NCBI GenBank assembly: GCA_013002205.1
Contig: JABDKN010000126.1
Coordinates: 1 to 35,926, forward strand
Source of the DNA: Granulosicoccus sp.
Lineage (GTDB): Bacteria > Pseudomonadota > Gammaproteobacteria > Granulosicoccales > Granulosicoccaceae
Length of the DNA: 35,926 bases
Direction: 5' to 3'
Position numbers and translations under genes: made by a program. Below, piece by piece: positions 24,112 through 32,435 of this stretch. The notes under the pieces were generated by a model that had not been told where the DNA came from, searched no databases, and saw only the letters and a list, made by a program, of their open reading frames with translations. The first letter of the stretch is position 1, and each line of letters begins with the position of its first letter.

Positions 24112-24873
24112 TCACGGACTGTGGTGAGCACCCAGCCCGTTACGCCATTGCTGCTGCAATGCCGCAAACCCTTCTGCGTACACCTGTGGCTGACTCAACT
24201 TGGCCAGCGAGCGCTCCAGTCGTCTGATATTGGCCAGGCACCAGCCACTGTCCGCGTTGCCGGATGGCAGAGAGCGAAATCGCGCCCGGTCGAAATCGAT
24301 GATTGATACCGAACCGTGTTCGTCGAGCATGATGTTGTGCGCGTTGAGATCGGCGTGCTCGCAACCAAGTGCATGCAAGCCGGCGATCGTGTCGCCCATG
24401 GCACGCCAGGCTGCCAGGCCCGGTGGTGCGCTGGTCTTCTCTGTCAACCGCTCCGCCAGCGTCCGACCGTCCAGTCGGTGCGTGACCAGACTCGCTGTAT
24501 AGAGGAGTCCACGACGAACGACGCGACAGGCATAGGGTCGCGGGGCCGGAAACCCCTGTTCGCACAGCTTGCTCAGTACCGCGAATTCGCGACAGGCGCG
24601 TGTACGCTCCAGACCGGTGTACACATACCGGTCGCGGCTGAGGTGCCGCACCAGACCACCGCGATGATAATGGCGCAAGACCAGCGCCTGCCCCTGAGAC
24701 GTGAAGAAAAAAGTATTGCCACGACCGGCACTGGCGGCACCGGTGACCAGACCAGCCGCCATGAGCTGCTCTTCATCAAATACACGGGGATCGAATTTCC
24801 TCCCCGCTTCCTGGCAATAGCGCCAGCTGGTACCGGCACCCGTGGCAGGATGCTCCGTGATGACAGCCACCAA
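24112..24873 (-). CDS. kdkA: 3-deoxy-D-manno-octulosonic acid kinase
   Basis: KdkA phosphorylates the inner Kdo residue of LPS at the 4-OH using ATP, on the cytoplasmic side of the inner membrane. The kinase-like fold is recognisable: GRGNTFFF (50-57, nucleotide loop), VLRHYHRGGLV (65-75, with the Lys/Arg-rich strand), the catalytic loop HADLNAHN (173-180), and the metal-binding IDFDRAR (192-198). Its length of about 253 residues is standard. The start is uncertain: TTG at 24873 or GTG at 24870, with no good ribosome binding site for either. It is 36 bp downstream of the CHCC zinc-finger gene, in a glnE-led gene string. The Kdo transferase waaA lies 10 kb away. Confidence 0.88.
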   Translation of the reverse strand: MVAVITEHPATGAGTSWRYCQEAGRKFDPRVFDEEQLMAAGLVTGAASAGRGNTFFFTSQGQALVLRHYHRGGLVRHLSRDRYVYTGLERTRACREFAVLSKLCEQGFPAPRPYACRVVRRGLLYTASLVTHRLDGRTLAERLTEKTSAPPGLAAWRAMGDTIAGLHALGCEHADLNAHNIMLDEHGSVSIIDFDRARFRSLPSGNADSGWCLANIRRLERSLAKLSQPQVYAEGFAALQQQWRNGLGAHHSP

Positions 24874-24909
24874 CCGGACCCGTGGGAGGTCAGTGAACGC
24901 TTAGCCCTG

Positions 24910-25176
24910 CTAAGCCTGGGACGCAGAACCGCCGTTGCCAACAGTCTCTGAAGTGGCGGTGCCGGTGCCTGTGCCAACGGCGGGAGCAGCGACCGATTTC
25001 TCAGTCACCAGGCGGTAAACCGTTCCACAGTAGGCACACGTCGCCTCTGGCGCCTCTTCCAGCGGAATGAAAACGCGCGGGTGACTGTTCCACAAACTGC
25101 TGTCGGGCGTCGGGCAATGTATCGGCAACTCATCGCGGGTGACTTCCACCAGTGTCCGGGCATTGGGTTGCTGCAT
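24910..25176 (-). CDS. CHCC-type zinc-finger protein (zf-CHCC, NDUFS6-like)
   Basis: This is an 88-residue protein from ATG 25176. A compact zinc site is formed by Cys21, His32, Cys47 and Cys50 within LPIHCPTPDSSLWNSHPRVF and ATCAYCGTVYRL. This is the zf-CHCC domain found in small bacterial proteins and in the mitochondrial complex I subunit NDUFS6. Its bacterial role is not established. In many gammaproteobacteria this gene sits between glnE/ilvE and LPS heptosyltransferase genes; here it lies between glnE and kdkA. The C-terminal 30 residues are low-complexity Gly/Thr/Ala, partly encoded by a 6-bp repeat (24953-24976). A longer frame upstream to 25266 is not family-like. Confidence 0.85.
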   Translation of the reverse strand: MQQPNARTLVEVTRDELPIHCPTPDSSLWNSHPRVFIPLEEAPEATCAYCGTVYRLVTEKSVAAPAVGTGTGTATSETVGNGGSASQA

Positions 25177-25278
25177 GAGCCTGAAAGCCTCTGTCGTCGT
25201 AAACTCGGCCGATAGTGTACTGGATCGCCACCTGTACGGAATCCAAAATTTGCAGACGGGCGCCATTCCAGCCCCCGA

Positions 25279-28200
25279 TCAGGCACCCTGCTCCGGACCC
25301 ACACCCTGCTCCGGACCCACACCCTGCTCCGGACTCGCACCCTGCTCCACACCTGCAGCCGGGACCGGTCCCAGCACGCGTGTCCTGAGCTCGATGACGG
25401 CATTACGCAGACTGACCAGCGAGTCGTCCAGCGGCACGGTGGAGGATTCCTTCTGCAGCGCCAGCCGGTGCAGCCGTTCGCGCAGTGCAAGGTAGCTCTC
25501 GCGCAGTAGTTGAATATCCGGCACCGGCAGCAGGTTCTCAGCCTCGACGACTTCGAGCACGCGCATGTTGTCCGTGTGCTCCAGCAGGGCCGGATGCTCG
25601 GCTGCATGGGCCAGCACGAGGAATTGCACGATGAATTCGATATCAGCTACCCCACCGGCATCCTGTTTCAGGTGCATGGTGTCGGGATCATTCGCACCCA
25701 GCGACACTCGCATGCGTTCGCGCATACTGGCAACCGCTGCGCGCAGCTCAGACTCCGATCGACGCTGGGCCAGCACACTGGTGCGGATCCGCTCGAAGCG
25801 ATCGCGCAAGTGAGCATTGCCGAACACCATGCGGGCGCGCATCAATGCCTGGTGCTCCCAGGTCCATGCATCACCGCGCTGGTAGTTGGCAAACGCATCG
25901 ATACCGGTGACCAGCACGCCGGAGCTGCCGTTGGGGCGCAACCTGAGATCGATTTCGTACAGCACGCCTGCCGGCGTCGTGGTATTCATGAAGTGGACGA
26001 ACTTCTGCGCCAAGCGCCCGTAGAACACGGAATTATCGATGCTCTTGTCACCGCTGGTCTGCTGCGCAGTACCGCAACTGTCATGCAGGAACACCAGGTC
26101 CAGGTCCGATCCAAAGCCAAGCTCCAGTCCACCGAGCTTGCCGTAGGCCAGCACGCCGACGCTGGTGTCCCTGGCCATGCCTTCAGGCTCATCGGGCGGC
26201 ACGCAGCGTGGACTGCCATGCCGTGCCAGCAGGGGGGCCCTGACCAGTTCGAGCACGACCTCGATCAGCGATTCTGCCAGCCAGCTGAGCTGGTCACTGA
26301 CCTGCATCAATGTCAGGGTACCGTCCAGCTGAGCACAGGCGATACGCATCACCCTGCCCTGGCGGTAATGCCGCAGTGAATCCATCTGCACGTCCAGCTC
26401 GGCATCACGCAGACGCTCCAGCTGTTCACGGGCATCGTTGCGTACCGCGTCGCTGTCCTCGAAGATCGCAACACCGGGTCCGACCAACAGCTCATCGATG
26501 ACCATCGGCTGACGCAATACGAATTCTGCCAGCCAGCGGCTCTCGGCAAACAGATCGACCAGGCGTGCCAAGGCTGCAGGCTGGTCACCCAGTACCTGCA
26601 GGTAGCCGCTCCTGCCCGCCACACTACGGACCAGTGACAGACAACGCAGCAGTGTCTCCGCAGGGTCCGCTGTATTCAGAGCCAACTGCATGATCATGGG
26701 CACGATCCGTTCGACGCGTTCCTGGCTCTCGGCCGTCAACCGCTGATAGAAAGGTCCGCGGCTCACGCCGGCGATCGCACTGAGCAGTTCTTCACCGGCA
26801 TCGAAGCCGCAACGCTGCAAGGCTGCAGCACGCGTCTCGTCATCCGCTGCCGAGGCACAGACCACATGCCAGGTATCGCGCAGGCGCTCGTGCAGATCCT
26901 TCGCCGCCGTCCCGTCATCCGCAACAACGGCAGGAGTGTCAGCCGCCGTGTCTGCCGCGCTGCTGCCACTGGAATGGCTGCTGACACTGGCCACCGACTC
27001 CACCTCGAACAGGTCGTTGAAACTGGCCGTGACGTGCCGCTGGTGAACCGCCAGTGTTTCCCGAAAACTATTCCAGTCAGCCTCGTCCAGTATGCTAGTC
27101 AGTCGCTGCCGATCCTGCGCATCCTTCGGCAGGCTGTGCACCTGTTCGTCGCGCATCATCTGCACGGCATTCTCGACCCGTCGAAGATAGGCATAGGCCT
27201 CCAGCAGGTGATCAACCTCCTGCCTGCCCAGCATCTTCAGTCGTGCCAGCTGCTGCAGCACCTCCACGATCGAACGGCTGCGCAGGCGCTCGTCCCTGCC
27301 ACCGCGCACCAGCTGGAATGCCTGGCCGATGAATTCGATTTCGCGAATGCCACCGGCACCGAGCTTGATATTGTCCACCATGCCCTTCTGCCGCACCGAC
27401 AGGGCAATCTTGCGCTTCAGGTCACGCAGCGACTCGAATGCGTTGTAGTCCAGGTAGCGACGGTACACGAACGGGGTGACCAGGGACTGGAACTCCCGGA
27501 TGTCCTCGGGCAGGCCGGTGATGGCACGTGCCTTGATCATGGCATAGCGTTCCCAGTCCCGTGCCTGGGTGAGGAAATAGTTCTCCAGCCCCTCCAGGTT
27601 CATGATCAGTGGACCGCTTTCACCGAAGGGACGCAGTCGTGTGTCCACCCGGTAGACGAAGCCGTCCACCGTTGTGCTGTTGAGCAGGCGCGTCAACCCC
27701 TGCGTCACGCGACGGAAGAACTCATTGTTGTCGATGACGCCCTTGCCCTGCGCAGTACCACGCGTCACCCCTGGCTCCGCGTACAGGCAGATCAGGTCGA
27801 TATCCGAGGAGACGTTCAATTCATATCCGCCGAGTTTGCCCATCCCGAGTACGATCAGCCGCAATGGTCTGCCACCCTCGCTGCACGGCTCACCGAAGCG
27901 GCTGACCAGTGCCTCATGCGTCCACTGCTCGGCGGTTTTCAGGCAGGCATCTGCCAACAGGGACAGATCTTCCAGGGTGCGCCACAGATCCGCCGTGCCG
28001 CGCAGATCACACCACAGGATGCGAAACAGGTGCCGATGGCGAAACTGTCGCAGCACCTGCTGCTGCTGGGCTTCCCGCTGCCTGCTGTCGAACGGCCGGT
28101 CCGCCGCATCAATCCGGCTCTGCCAGATCATCGCCAGTTCGGCAAGCAGGTCATCGAGCGTCGGTGACGCACTGTCATGCTCCAGCGCACCGTTACCCAG

Positions 28201-28389
28201 CAGGGTACCGAGTGCTTCGGGATACTGGGACACGACCCGCAACAGGTAGGGACTCACTGCACACACAGGTGGCAGCCAGCGTTCGAGCAGGGTCATGCCG
28301 GCGGCATCATCAGGCAGCGATGCCAGTACCGCATCGAGCTTTTCCCGAACAGAAGGCGTAATCAACTGACTGGCTGATTCACTGCGCAC
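25279..28389 (-). CDS. glnE: Bifunctional glutamine synthetase adenylyltransferase/deadenylylase
   Basis: GlnE attaches AMP to and removes it from glutamine synthetase under PII control, in the cytoplasm. The 1036 residues exceed the approximately 950 typical of the family. The two nucleotidyltransferase cores are visible: GMGKLGGYELNVSSDIDL (182-199, Asp196/Asp198) and the C-terminal YGKLGGLELGFGSDLDLVF (about 745-770). Between them are VDTRLRPFGESGPL, GGIREIEF and, late, YEIDLRLRPNGSSG and DAGGVADIEF. The extra length comes from a Ser/Ala/Thr-rich linker at about 466-500 and a C-terminal PEQGVG repeat tail. The start is GTG with GGAGG about 12 bases upstream. It is followed by the CHCC and kdkA genes. 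Confidence 0.96.
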   Translation of the reverse strand: MRSESASQLITPSVREKLDAVLASLPDDAAGMTLLERWLPPVCAVSPYLLRVVSQYPEALGTLLGNGALEHDSASPTLDDLLAELAMIWQSRIDAADRPFDSRQREAQQQQVLRQFRHRHLFRILWCDLRGTADLWRTLEDLSLLADACLKTAEQWTHEALVSRFGEPCSEGGRPLRLIVLGMGKLGGYELNVSSDIDLICLYAEPGVTRGTAQGKGVIDNNEFFRRVTQGLTRLLNSTTVDGFVYRVDTRLRPFGESGPLIMNLEGLENYFLTQARDWERYAMIKARAITGLPEDIREFQSLVTPFVYRRYLDYNAFESLRDLKRKIALSVRQKGMVDNIKLGAGGIREIEFIGQAFQLVRGGRDERLRSRSIVEVLQQLARLKMLGRQEVDHLLEAYAYLRRVENAVQMMRDEQVHSLPKDAQDRQRLTSILDEADWNSFRETLAVHQRHVTASFNDLFEVESVASVSSHSSGSSAADTAADTPAVVADDGTAAKDLHERLRDTWHVVCASAADDETRAAALQRCGFDAGEELLSAIAGVSRGPFYQRLTAESQERVERIVPMIMQLALNTADPAETLLRCLSLVRSVAGRSGYLQVLGDQPAALARLVDLFAESRWLAEFVLRQPMVIDELLVGPGVAIFEDSDAVRNDAREQLERLRDAELDVQMDSLRHYRQGRVMRIACAQLDGTLTLMQVSDQLSWLAESLIEVVLELVRAPLLARHGSPRCVPPDEPEGMARDTSVGVLAYGKLGGLELGFGSDLDLVFLHDSCGTAQQTSGDKSIDNSVFYGRLAQKFVHFMNTTTPAGVLYEIDLRLRPNGSSGVLVTGIDAFANYQRGDAWTWEHQALMRARMVFGNAHLRDRFERIRTSVLAQRRSESELRAAVASMRERMRVSLGANDPDTMHLKQDAGGVADIEFIVQFLVLAHAAEHPALLEHTDNMRVLEVVEAENLLPVPDIQLLRESYLALRERLHRLALQKESSTVPLDDSLVSLRNAVIELRTRVLGPVPAAGVEQGASPEQGVGPEQGVGPEQGA
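25284..25355 (-). repeat. 18-bp in-frame tandem repeat (4 units) at glnE 3' end
   Basis: Units beginning CACCCTGCTCCGGACCCA (plus strand) at 25284, 25302, 25320 and 25338; the first two are identical, the third differs in its last three bases and the fourth is more diverged. They encode PEQGVG-type hexapeptides as the last residues of GlnE, directly before the stop. Confidence 0.9.
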
Positions 28390-28496
28390 GATTTACCTGT
28401 ACCTCCGGTTGCCGGGATTGCCTGTATGCCGGGTCGGACTGCCGTCCCGGGGTTGGAGTGCTCTGGTCGAGTCGGGCATCGGGTATCATCCCTGCC

Positions 28497-29558
28497 ATGC
28501 CAAACCAGCTCGAACTTGAACACATCTGCGTCGATATCGATGGTACTCGCATCATTGACGATGTGTCCTTCTCACTCAAGTCCGGTGATATCGGCTGCCT
28601 GCTCGGACCCAGTGGCTGCGGCAAGACGACCCTGCTGCGTACGATCGGCGGATTCCAAGCCCCGTCGGATGGCAGACTGTCGATTGCCGGCAAGGTGGTG
28701 GCCACCGCCGAGCACCAGGCGTCTCCTGAAGTGCGCCGTGTCGGTATGGTGTTTCAGGATCTGGCTCTGTTCCCGCACATGACAGTGCGCCGCAACGTCG
28801 GTTTCGGCATCAGCGGCCAGTCGCGCAAAGCCGTCGATGAACGGGTCCACGAACTGCTGGACCTGGTAGGCATGCAACGCTACGCCGACAAATACCCGCA
28901 CCAGCTGTCTGGTGGCCAGCAGCAGCGAGTGGCACTGATCCGGGCCATGGCACCGCGCCCGCCGGTCCTGCTGCTCGATGAACCATTCAGCAGTCAGGAC
29001 ACGGAGCGTCGCGTGCAACTGGCGCATGAGGTGCGCGAAATTCTCAAGCGCGACGGCATCACCGCGGTTCTGGTGACACATGACCAGTTTGAGGCCTTTG
29101 CCATCGCCGATCATATTGGTGTAGTTGCCAGCGGCAGGTTGCGGCAGTGGGATGATGCCTACAGCCTGTACCACACACCGGCCGATCGCTTTGTTGCCGA
29201 CTTCATTGGTGAAGGTGTGTTCCTGTGCGGCAATACCCTGGAGGACAACGTCATCCAGACCGAACTGGGTATCATCCATGGCGAGTTGAGTGATGATGTT
29301 CCGCCCGGCACCCTGATTGAACTCCTGGTGCGCCCCGATGACATCATTCACGATGACAACAGTCCCAACAAGGCCACCGTGATCGCGCGGGATTTTCGCG
29401 GAGCCGACCATCTCTACACGCTGCGCATGCCCGGCAACACCCGTTTGCTGTGCCTGGCTCCCTCACACCATAATCACCCGGTGGGCGAGCAGTTCGGCAT
29501 TCGCCTGCAACTGGATCATCTGGTCATCTTCGACCGGCAGGACGTCGAAACCGCCTGA
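28497..29558 (+). CDS. ABC transporter ATP-binding protein, FbpC/PotA-like (orphan)
   Basis: This 353-residue ATPase subunit has Walker A GPSGCGKT (37-44), the Q-loop in VFQDLALFPHMTV, the signature LSGGQ (137-141), Walker B LLLDEPFS (158-165), and the H-loop VTHD (about 194). A C-terminal regulatory TOBE-like part follows (LIELLVRPDDIIHDD and a second beta domain). This layout is that of iron(III), polyamine or sugar importers of the CUT1/FbpC type. No permease or binding protein is adjacent, so the partner is elsewhere. A TATCAT box at 28484-28489 ends only 7 bases before the ATG and no ribosome binding site is present, which would fit a leaderless mRNA. It is divergent from glnE. Confidence 0.88.
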   Translation: MPNQLELEHICVDIDGTRIIDDVSFSLKSGDIGCLLGPSGCGKTTLLRTIGGFQAPSDGRLSIAGKVVATAEHQASPEVRRVGMVFQDLALFPHMTVRRNVGFGISGQSRKAVDERVHELLDLVGMQRYADKYPHQLSGGQQQRVALIRAMAPRPPVLLLDEPFSSQDTERRVQLAHEVREILKRDGITAVLVTHDQFEAFAIADHIGVVASGRLRQWDDAYSLYHTPADRFVADFIGEGVFLCGNTLEDNVIQTELGIIHGELSDDVPPGTLIELLVRPDDIIHDDNSPNKATVIARDFRGADHLYTLRMPGNTRLLCLAPSHHNHPVGEQFGIRLQLDHLVIFDRQDVETA

Positions 29559-29571
29559 CGATAGCTGCCAC

Positions 29572-30825
29572 TCAGGACAACTGCAGCCGAACTTCCCGCG
29601 CAATGGCCAGACTGGCGGTCAGGCCCGGTGATTCGATGCCCAGCAGATTGACCAGTCCGGGAAATCCATGTGTCCGGGGCGTGTCAATGAGGAAGTCTGT
29701 GTACAGTTCCTGCCCGAAGCGCAGCCTGGGACGAATGCCCGCGTAATCAGGCACCAGTGAATCATCGGGCAGACCCGGCCAGTAGTCGCGTACGGCCTGG
29801 TAGAAGCCGGCAGAACGCGTGGCATCCACCGTGTAGTTTTCCTCGCTGACCGCTTCCACGTCCGGCCCGAAACGCACCTGCCCGCCCAGATCCATGGTGA
29901 CGTGCACACCCAGGCCACCCACTTCGGGAACCGGGTAGACAAGGTGCTTGAAGGGTGCTTTTCCGATAAGCCGAAAATAGTTGCCTTTGCTCAGCACCGC
30001 CTCAGGCACCGCCAGCCTGCCAACATCACCCGCTGAACCGCTGGCATCGCGCTGCGTACCACCTGCCACTTCACTGGCCACTTCACTGGCCACTTCACTG
30101 GCCAATTCACTGACCACATCACTGGCCGCATCACCTGCCACAATACCGGCCGGAGAACCTGACAGCGAGGCCGCCAGCGACGCGGTCAACCTGCAGGCTC
30201 CGTGGCCTGCGGCATTGACCAGGTAGCGGCACTTCAGTGACATCGCATCTGCACCGCCGGTATGCACGGTGTATAGGCTGCTCGACGGGTGTCGCTCGAT
30301 TGCCTCGACCGGCGTGTGTGTTGCCAGTACGGCACCGTGCCGCTCGGCATCGCCCAGCAGCGAGAGCATGAATCCGTGACTGTCGATGATACCGGTGGAC
30401 GGGGAATGCAATGCAGCCAGGCATCGCAGCTCGGGCTCCATGGCCATGGCCTCGTCCTGCCCGATCAGGCGTATGTCATGCACACCGTTGGCGATCGCCC
30501 GGGCACGGATGGAATTCAGTTGCCCGGCCTGAGCCTCGGTCGTGGCAACGATCAGTTTGCCGCAACGCGTGTGTGCGATCGCATGGTCACGACAATACCG
30601 GTAGAGCAGATCGCGCCCTGCGACGCACAGCCGTGCTTTCAGACTGCCGGCGGCATAGTAGATGCCGGCGTGGATGACCTCCGAGTTACGGGCGCTGGTC
30701 ACCGTCCCGAACGCTTCCGCCTGTTCCAGCAGCACGACCTCGCGCCCGCAGCTGGCAAGCTCGGCCGCAATTGCCAGGCCGATCACACCGGCACCAATCA
30801 CTATGCATTCGCAGTCTGTGCTCAC
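29572..30825 (-). CDS. L-2-hydroxyglutarate dehydrogenase-like FAD oxidoreductase with repeat insertion
   Basis: This 417-residue DAO-family flavoprotein has the FAD-binding Rossmann motif IGAGVIGLAIAAELA (about 10-24), an acidic residue in VVLLEQ, and ARNSEVIHAGIYY (45-57), a hallmark of the L2HGDH/LhgO branch that oxidises L-2-hydroxyglutarate to 2-oxoglutarate. KGNYFRLIGKAPFKHLVYPVP and LGVHVTMDLGGQVRFGPD follow as in that branch. About 50 low-complexity residues (roughly 212-263), including a SEVA tandem repeat, interrupt the region between AAGHGACRLT and KGNYF; relatives lack this, which explains the excess over about 370. The start is GTG. It lies 35 bp after a glycosyltransferase-like gene, at the end of that gene string. 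Confidence 0.85.
   Translation of the reverse strand: MSTDCECIVIGAGVIGLAIAAELASCGREVVLLEQAEAFGTVTSARNSEVIHAGIYYAAGSLKARLCVAGRDLLYRYCRDHAIAHTRCGKLIVATTEAQAGQLNSIRARAIANGVHDIRLIGQDEAMAMEPELRCLAALHSPSTGIIDSHGFMLSLLGDAERHGAVLATHTPVEAIERHPSSSLYTVHTGGADAMSLKCRYLVNAAGHGACRLTASLAASLSGSPAGIVAGDAASDVVSELASEVASEVASEVAGGTQRDASGSAGDVGRLAVPEAVLSKGNYFRLIGKAPFKHLVYPVPEVGGLGVHVTMDLGGQVRFGPDVEAVSEENYTVDATRSAGFYQAVRDYWPGLPDDSLVPDYAGIRPRLRFGQELYTDFLIDTPRTHGFPGLVNLLGIESPGLTASLAIAREVRLQLS
30067..30150 (-). repeat. 12-bp in-frame tandem repeat (7 units) in L2HGDH-like gene
   Basis: Three identical units CACTTCACTGGC (30067-30102, plus strand) are followed by four progressively diverged units to 30150. On the coding strand they give AGIV-AGDA-ASDV-VSEL-ASEV-ASEV-ASEV. 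The gradient of divergence suggests recent expansion at one end. Confidence 0.92.
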
Positions 30826-30860
30826 CGTTTACAACGTTGCCTCACTCAGCTCATTCTGCA

Positions 30861-31643
30861 TCAGCCGGTGGAATCCACCGCGTCGCGGACAGAGCTGACG
30901 GCAATGCCGCGATCGGCCAGCAGATCCACCATTGCATCGTGCTCCAGCACCTTGTCGCGACGGCTGACGAAGATGGCGTCGGTGGCGCCATCGATAGAGT
31001 GTTCCCGCGCCGTCAATGCCACCATTCGCGGGGCATTACGACGCGGCAGACCCAGCAGGCCACGGCTCTGTTCCTGCCAGGCCTGCCACAACGCCAGCTG
31101 GTCGTGAAACCAGGCAACCTGGTTGCCAGGCTTGCGTTTTCGAGTGCCCGCGGTCTGTTGCGCAATCTGCGCGTAGCGGCTCAACAGACGTTCCGCTTTC
31201 TCCGTTCGCATGAAGCTGAGCACAGCGACGGCAAAGCGTGCATGCTGGCGCTTGCGTGCGCGATAGGTGACGGCAAAATCCCCGGCCTTCTCTATCCGCT
31301 CCAGTAACGGGTCAATCGATGACAGCAACAGCGTGTCGGCATCCACCCAGGTCACCGCGCCGGTGCTGGCGTGGTAGGCGTCGTGCAGCAGTTGAACCTT
31401 CATCCGCAGGATATCCGCACTGCGTGGCACCGGTCCCTTCATTTCCATGGGTCGATCCCCCGGACTGTCCGCATGCGCATGGAACGTCGCGTGGGGGTAC
31501 AGGGATCTGGCGGCGCTCAGGTATTGTTCAGGCCAGCCGATCGCATGGACGGCCAGGGGCACGTGCGGATTGCTGGCGCGATGGGAGGCCAGTAAGGTAC
31601 ACAGCATATCCAGGTAATTGAAGGTGGCACAGGTAACCAGCAT
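30861..31643 (-). CDS. Putative glycosyltransferase (GT-A-like)
   Basis: This is a 260-residue protein. It opens with MLVTCATFNYLDMLCTLLASHRASNP, a start like that of nucleotide-sugar transferases, and contains a WVDADTLLLSS segment (about 99-109) whose DAD matches the metal-binding DXD motif of GT-A enzymes. The following VAVLSFMRTEKAERLL and NQVAWFHDQLALW fit the acceptor side of similar proteins. No CAZy family can be named with confidence. It is 3 bp after another glycosyltransferase-like gene and in the same operon as an FkbM methyltransferase, which supports a role in a surface glycan. Functional assignment is moderate. Confidence 0.65.
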   Translation of the reverse strand: MLVTCATFNYLDMLCTLLASHRASNPHVPLAVHAIGWPEQYLSAARSLYPHATFHAHADSPGDRPMEMKGPVPRSADILRMKVQLLHDAYHASTGAVTWVDADTLLLSSIDPLLERIEKAGDFAVTYRARKRQHARFAVAVLSFMRTEKAERLLSRYAQIAQQTAGTRKRKPGNQVAWFHDQLALWQAWQEQSRGLLGLPRRNAPRMVALTAREHSIDGATDAIFVSRRDKVLEHDAMVDLLADRGIAVSSVRDAVDSTG

Positions 31644-31646
31644 GGC

Positions 31647-32432
31647 CTATTTGTGCCGCAGCGCAAAGTTGCCGGAGCGTTCGTATTTCTTGAAGCGGCT
31701 GTTCAGCGGGTAGCCGTACAGGATACGTTCCGGCGCATGCAGGTCGTACACACACTTGTTGAAGATAGCCATGTTCAGGTTGGCCAGTTCGCCACTGTCG
31801 CTGAGGCGGTCGAACACGGCGACCATGGTTCTCAGCAATTCCAGGACAGGTTCGCGCCGGCCACCGCAGATGCCGGCATTGAGTTTGATCCGGTCTTCAT
31901 AGAATGCATCACCGAAGGCGGCAACCATCTTGCTGCGATTCAGCTTGTCGTTGTACTCACCCGCATCACCACCACAGTAGATGTCATAACGGGCATCGTC
32001 GAACAGCTCGAAGGGGTTACTGAAAAACTCGATATCGAACAGGTCCAGCATGAAGATGCCTTCGATATCCGGGTGCGCTTCAAGGTACTCGAGATAACAC
32101 TGGTAGCGCTCGTCATTGACCGAGCGTGGGGTTTTCAGTGCATAGTGCTGGAATTGTACCTGCGGACGCGACCACTGCTCGGTGAAGGCCTCGCTCAGCC
32201 GATCATGAAAAATCACCGCCTCGCAGCCAACCTTCAGCAGGCTGTCATACCAGACTTCGATTCGCTCGAATTCGTCTTCGCGGGCCAGGCCGGGTAGTTC
32301 GGCCCGGGCACCACCGCGACGACTGCGCGCCCAGGTTTTCAGGTGCTTGAACAGATTGCGCCGGCGCTTGGCCCCGCTCTGCGGGTCAGGCTTGCCGGTG
32401 AAATAGGTGGTGAAGATGACATTCCTGCCCAC
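31647..32432 (-). CDS. Putative glycosyltransferase / nucleotide-diphospho-sugar transferase-like protein
   Basis: This 261-residue protein starts at a GTG. A basic N-terminal region (KRRRNLFKHLKTWARSRRGG) is followed by a mixed alpha/beta domain with IFMLDLFDIEFFSNPFEL (about 123-140), where DLFD resembles a DXD site, and KLNAGICGGRREPVLELL (about 192-209), a phrase seen in several GT-A-like proteins. The C-terminal YGYPLNSRFKKYE also resembles such proteins. No family name can be given with certainty. It is packed between the FkbM methyltransferase (3 bp) and the next glycosyltransferase-like gene (3 bp), so co-expression is almost certain. Confidence 0.6.
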   Translation of the reverse strand: MGRNVIFTTYFTGKPDPQSGAKRRRNLFKHLKTWARSRRGGARAELPGLAREDEFERIEVWYDSLLKVGCEAVIFHDRLSEAFTEQWSRPQVQFQHYALKTPRSVNDERYQCYLEYLEAHPDIEGIFMLDLFDIEFFSNPFELFDDARYDIYCGGDAGEYNDKLNRSKMVAAFGDAFYEDRIKLNAGICGGRREPVLELLRTMVAVFDRLSDSGELANLNMAIFNKCVYDLHAPERILYGYPLNSRFKKYERSGNFALRHK

Positions 32433-32435
32433 GCC

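Noticed and set aside
26866-28167. Long plus-strand frame of over 400 codons opposite glnE
   Set aside because: It mirrors the glnE codons and shows no domain; an antisense shadow of a GC-rich gene.
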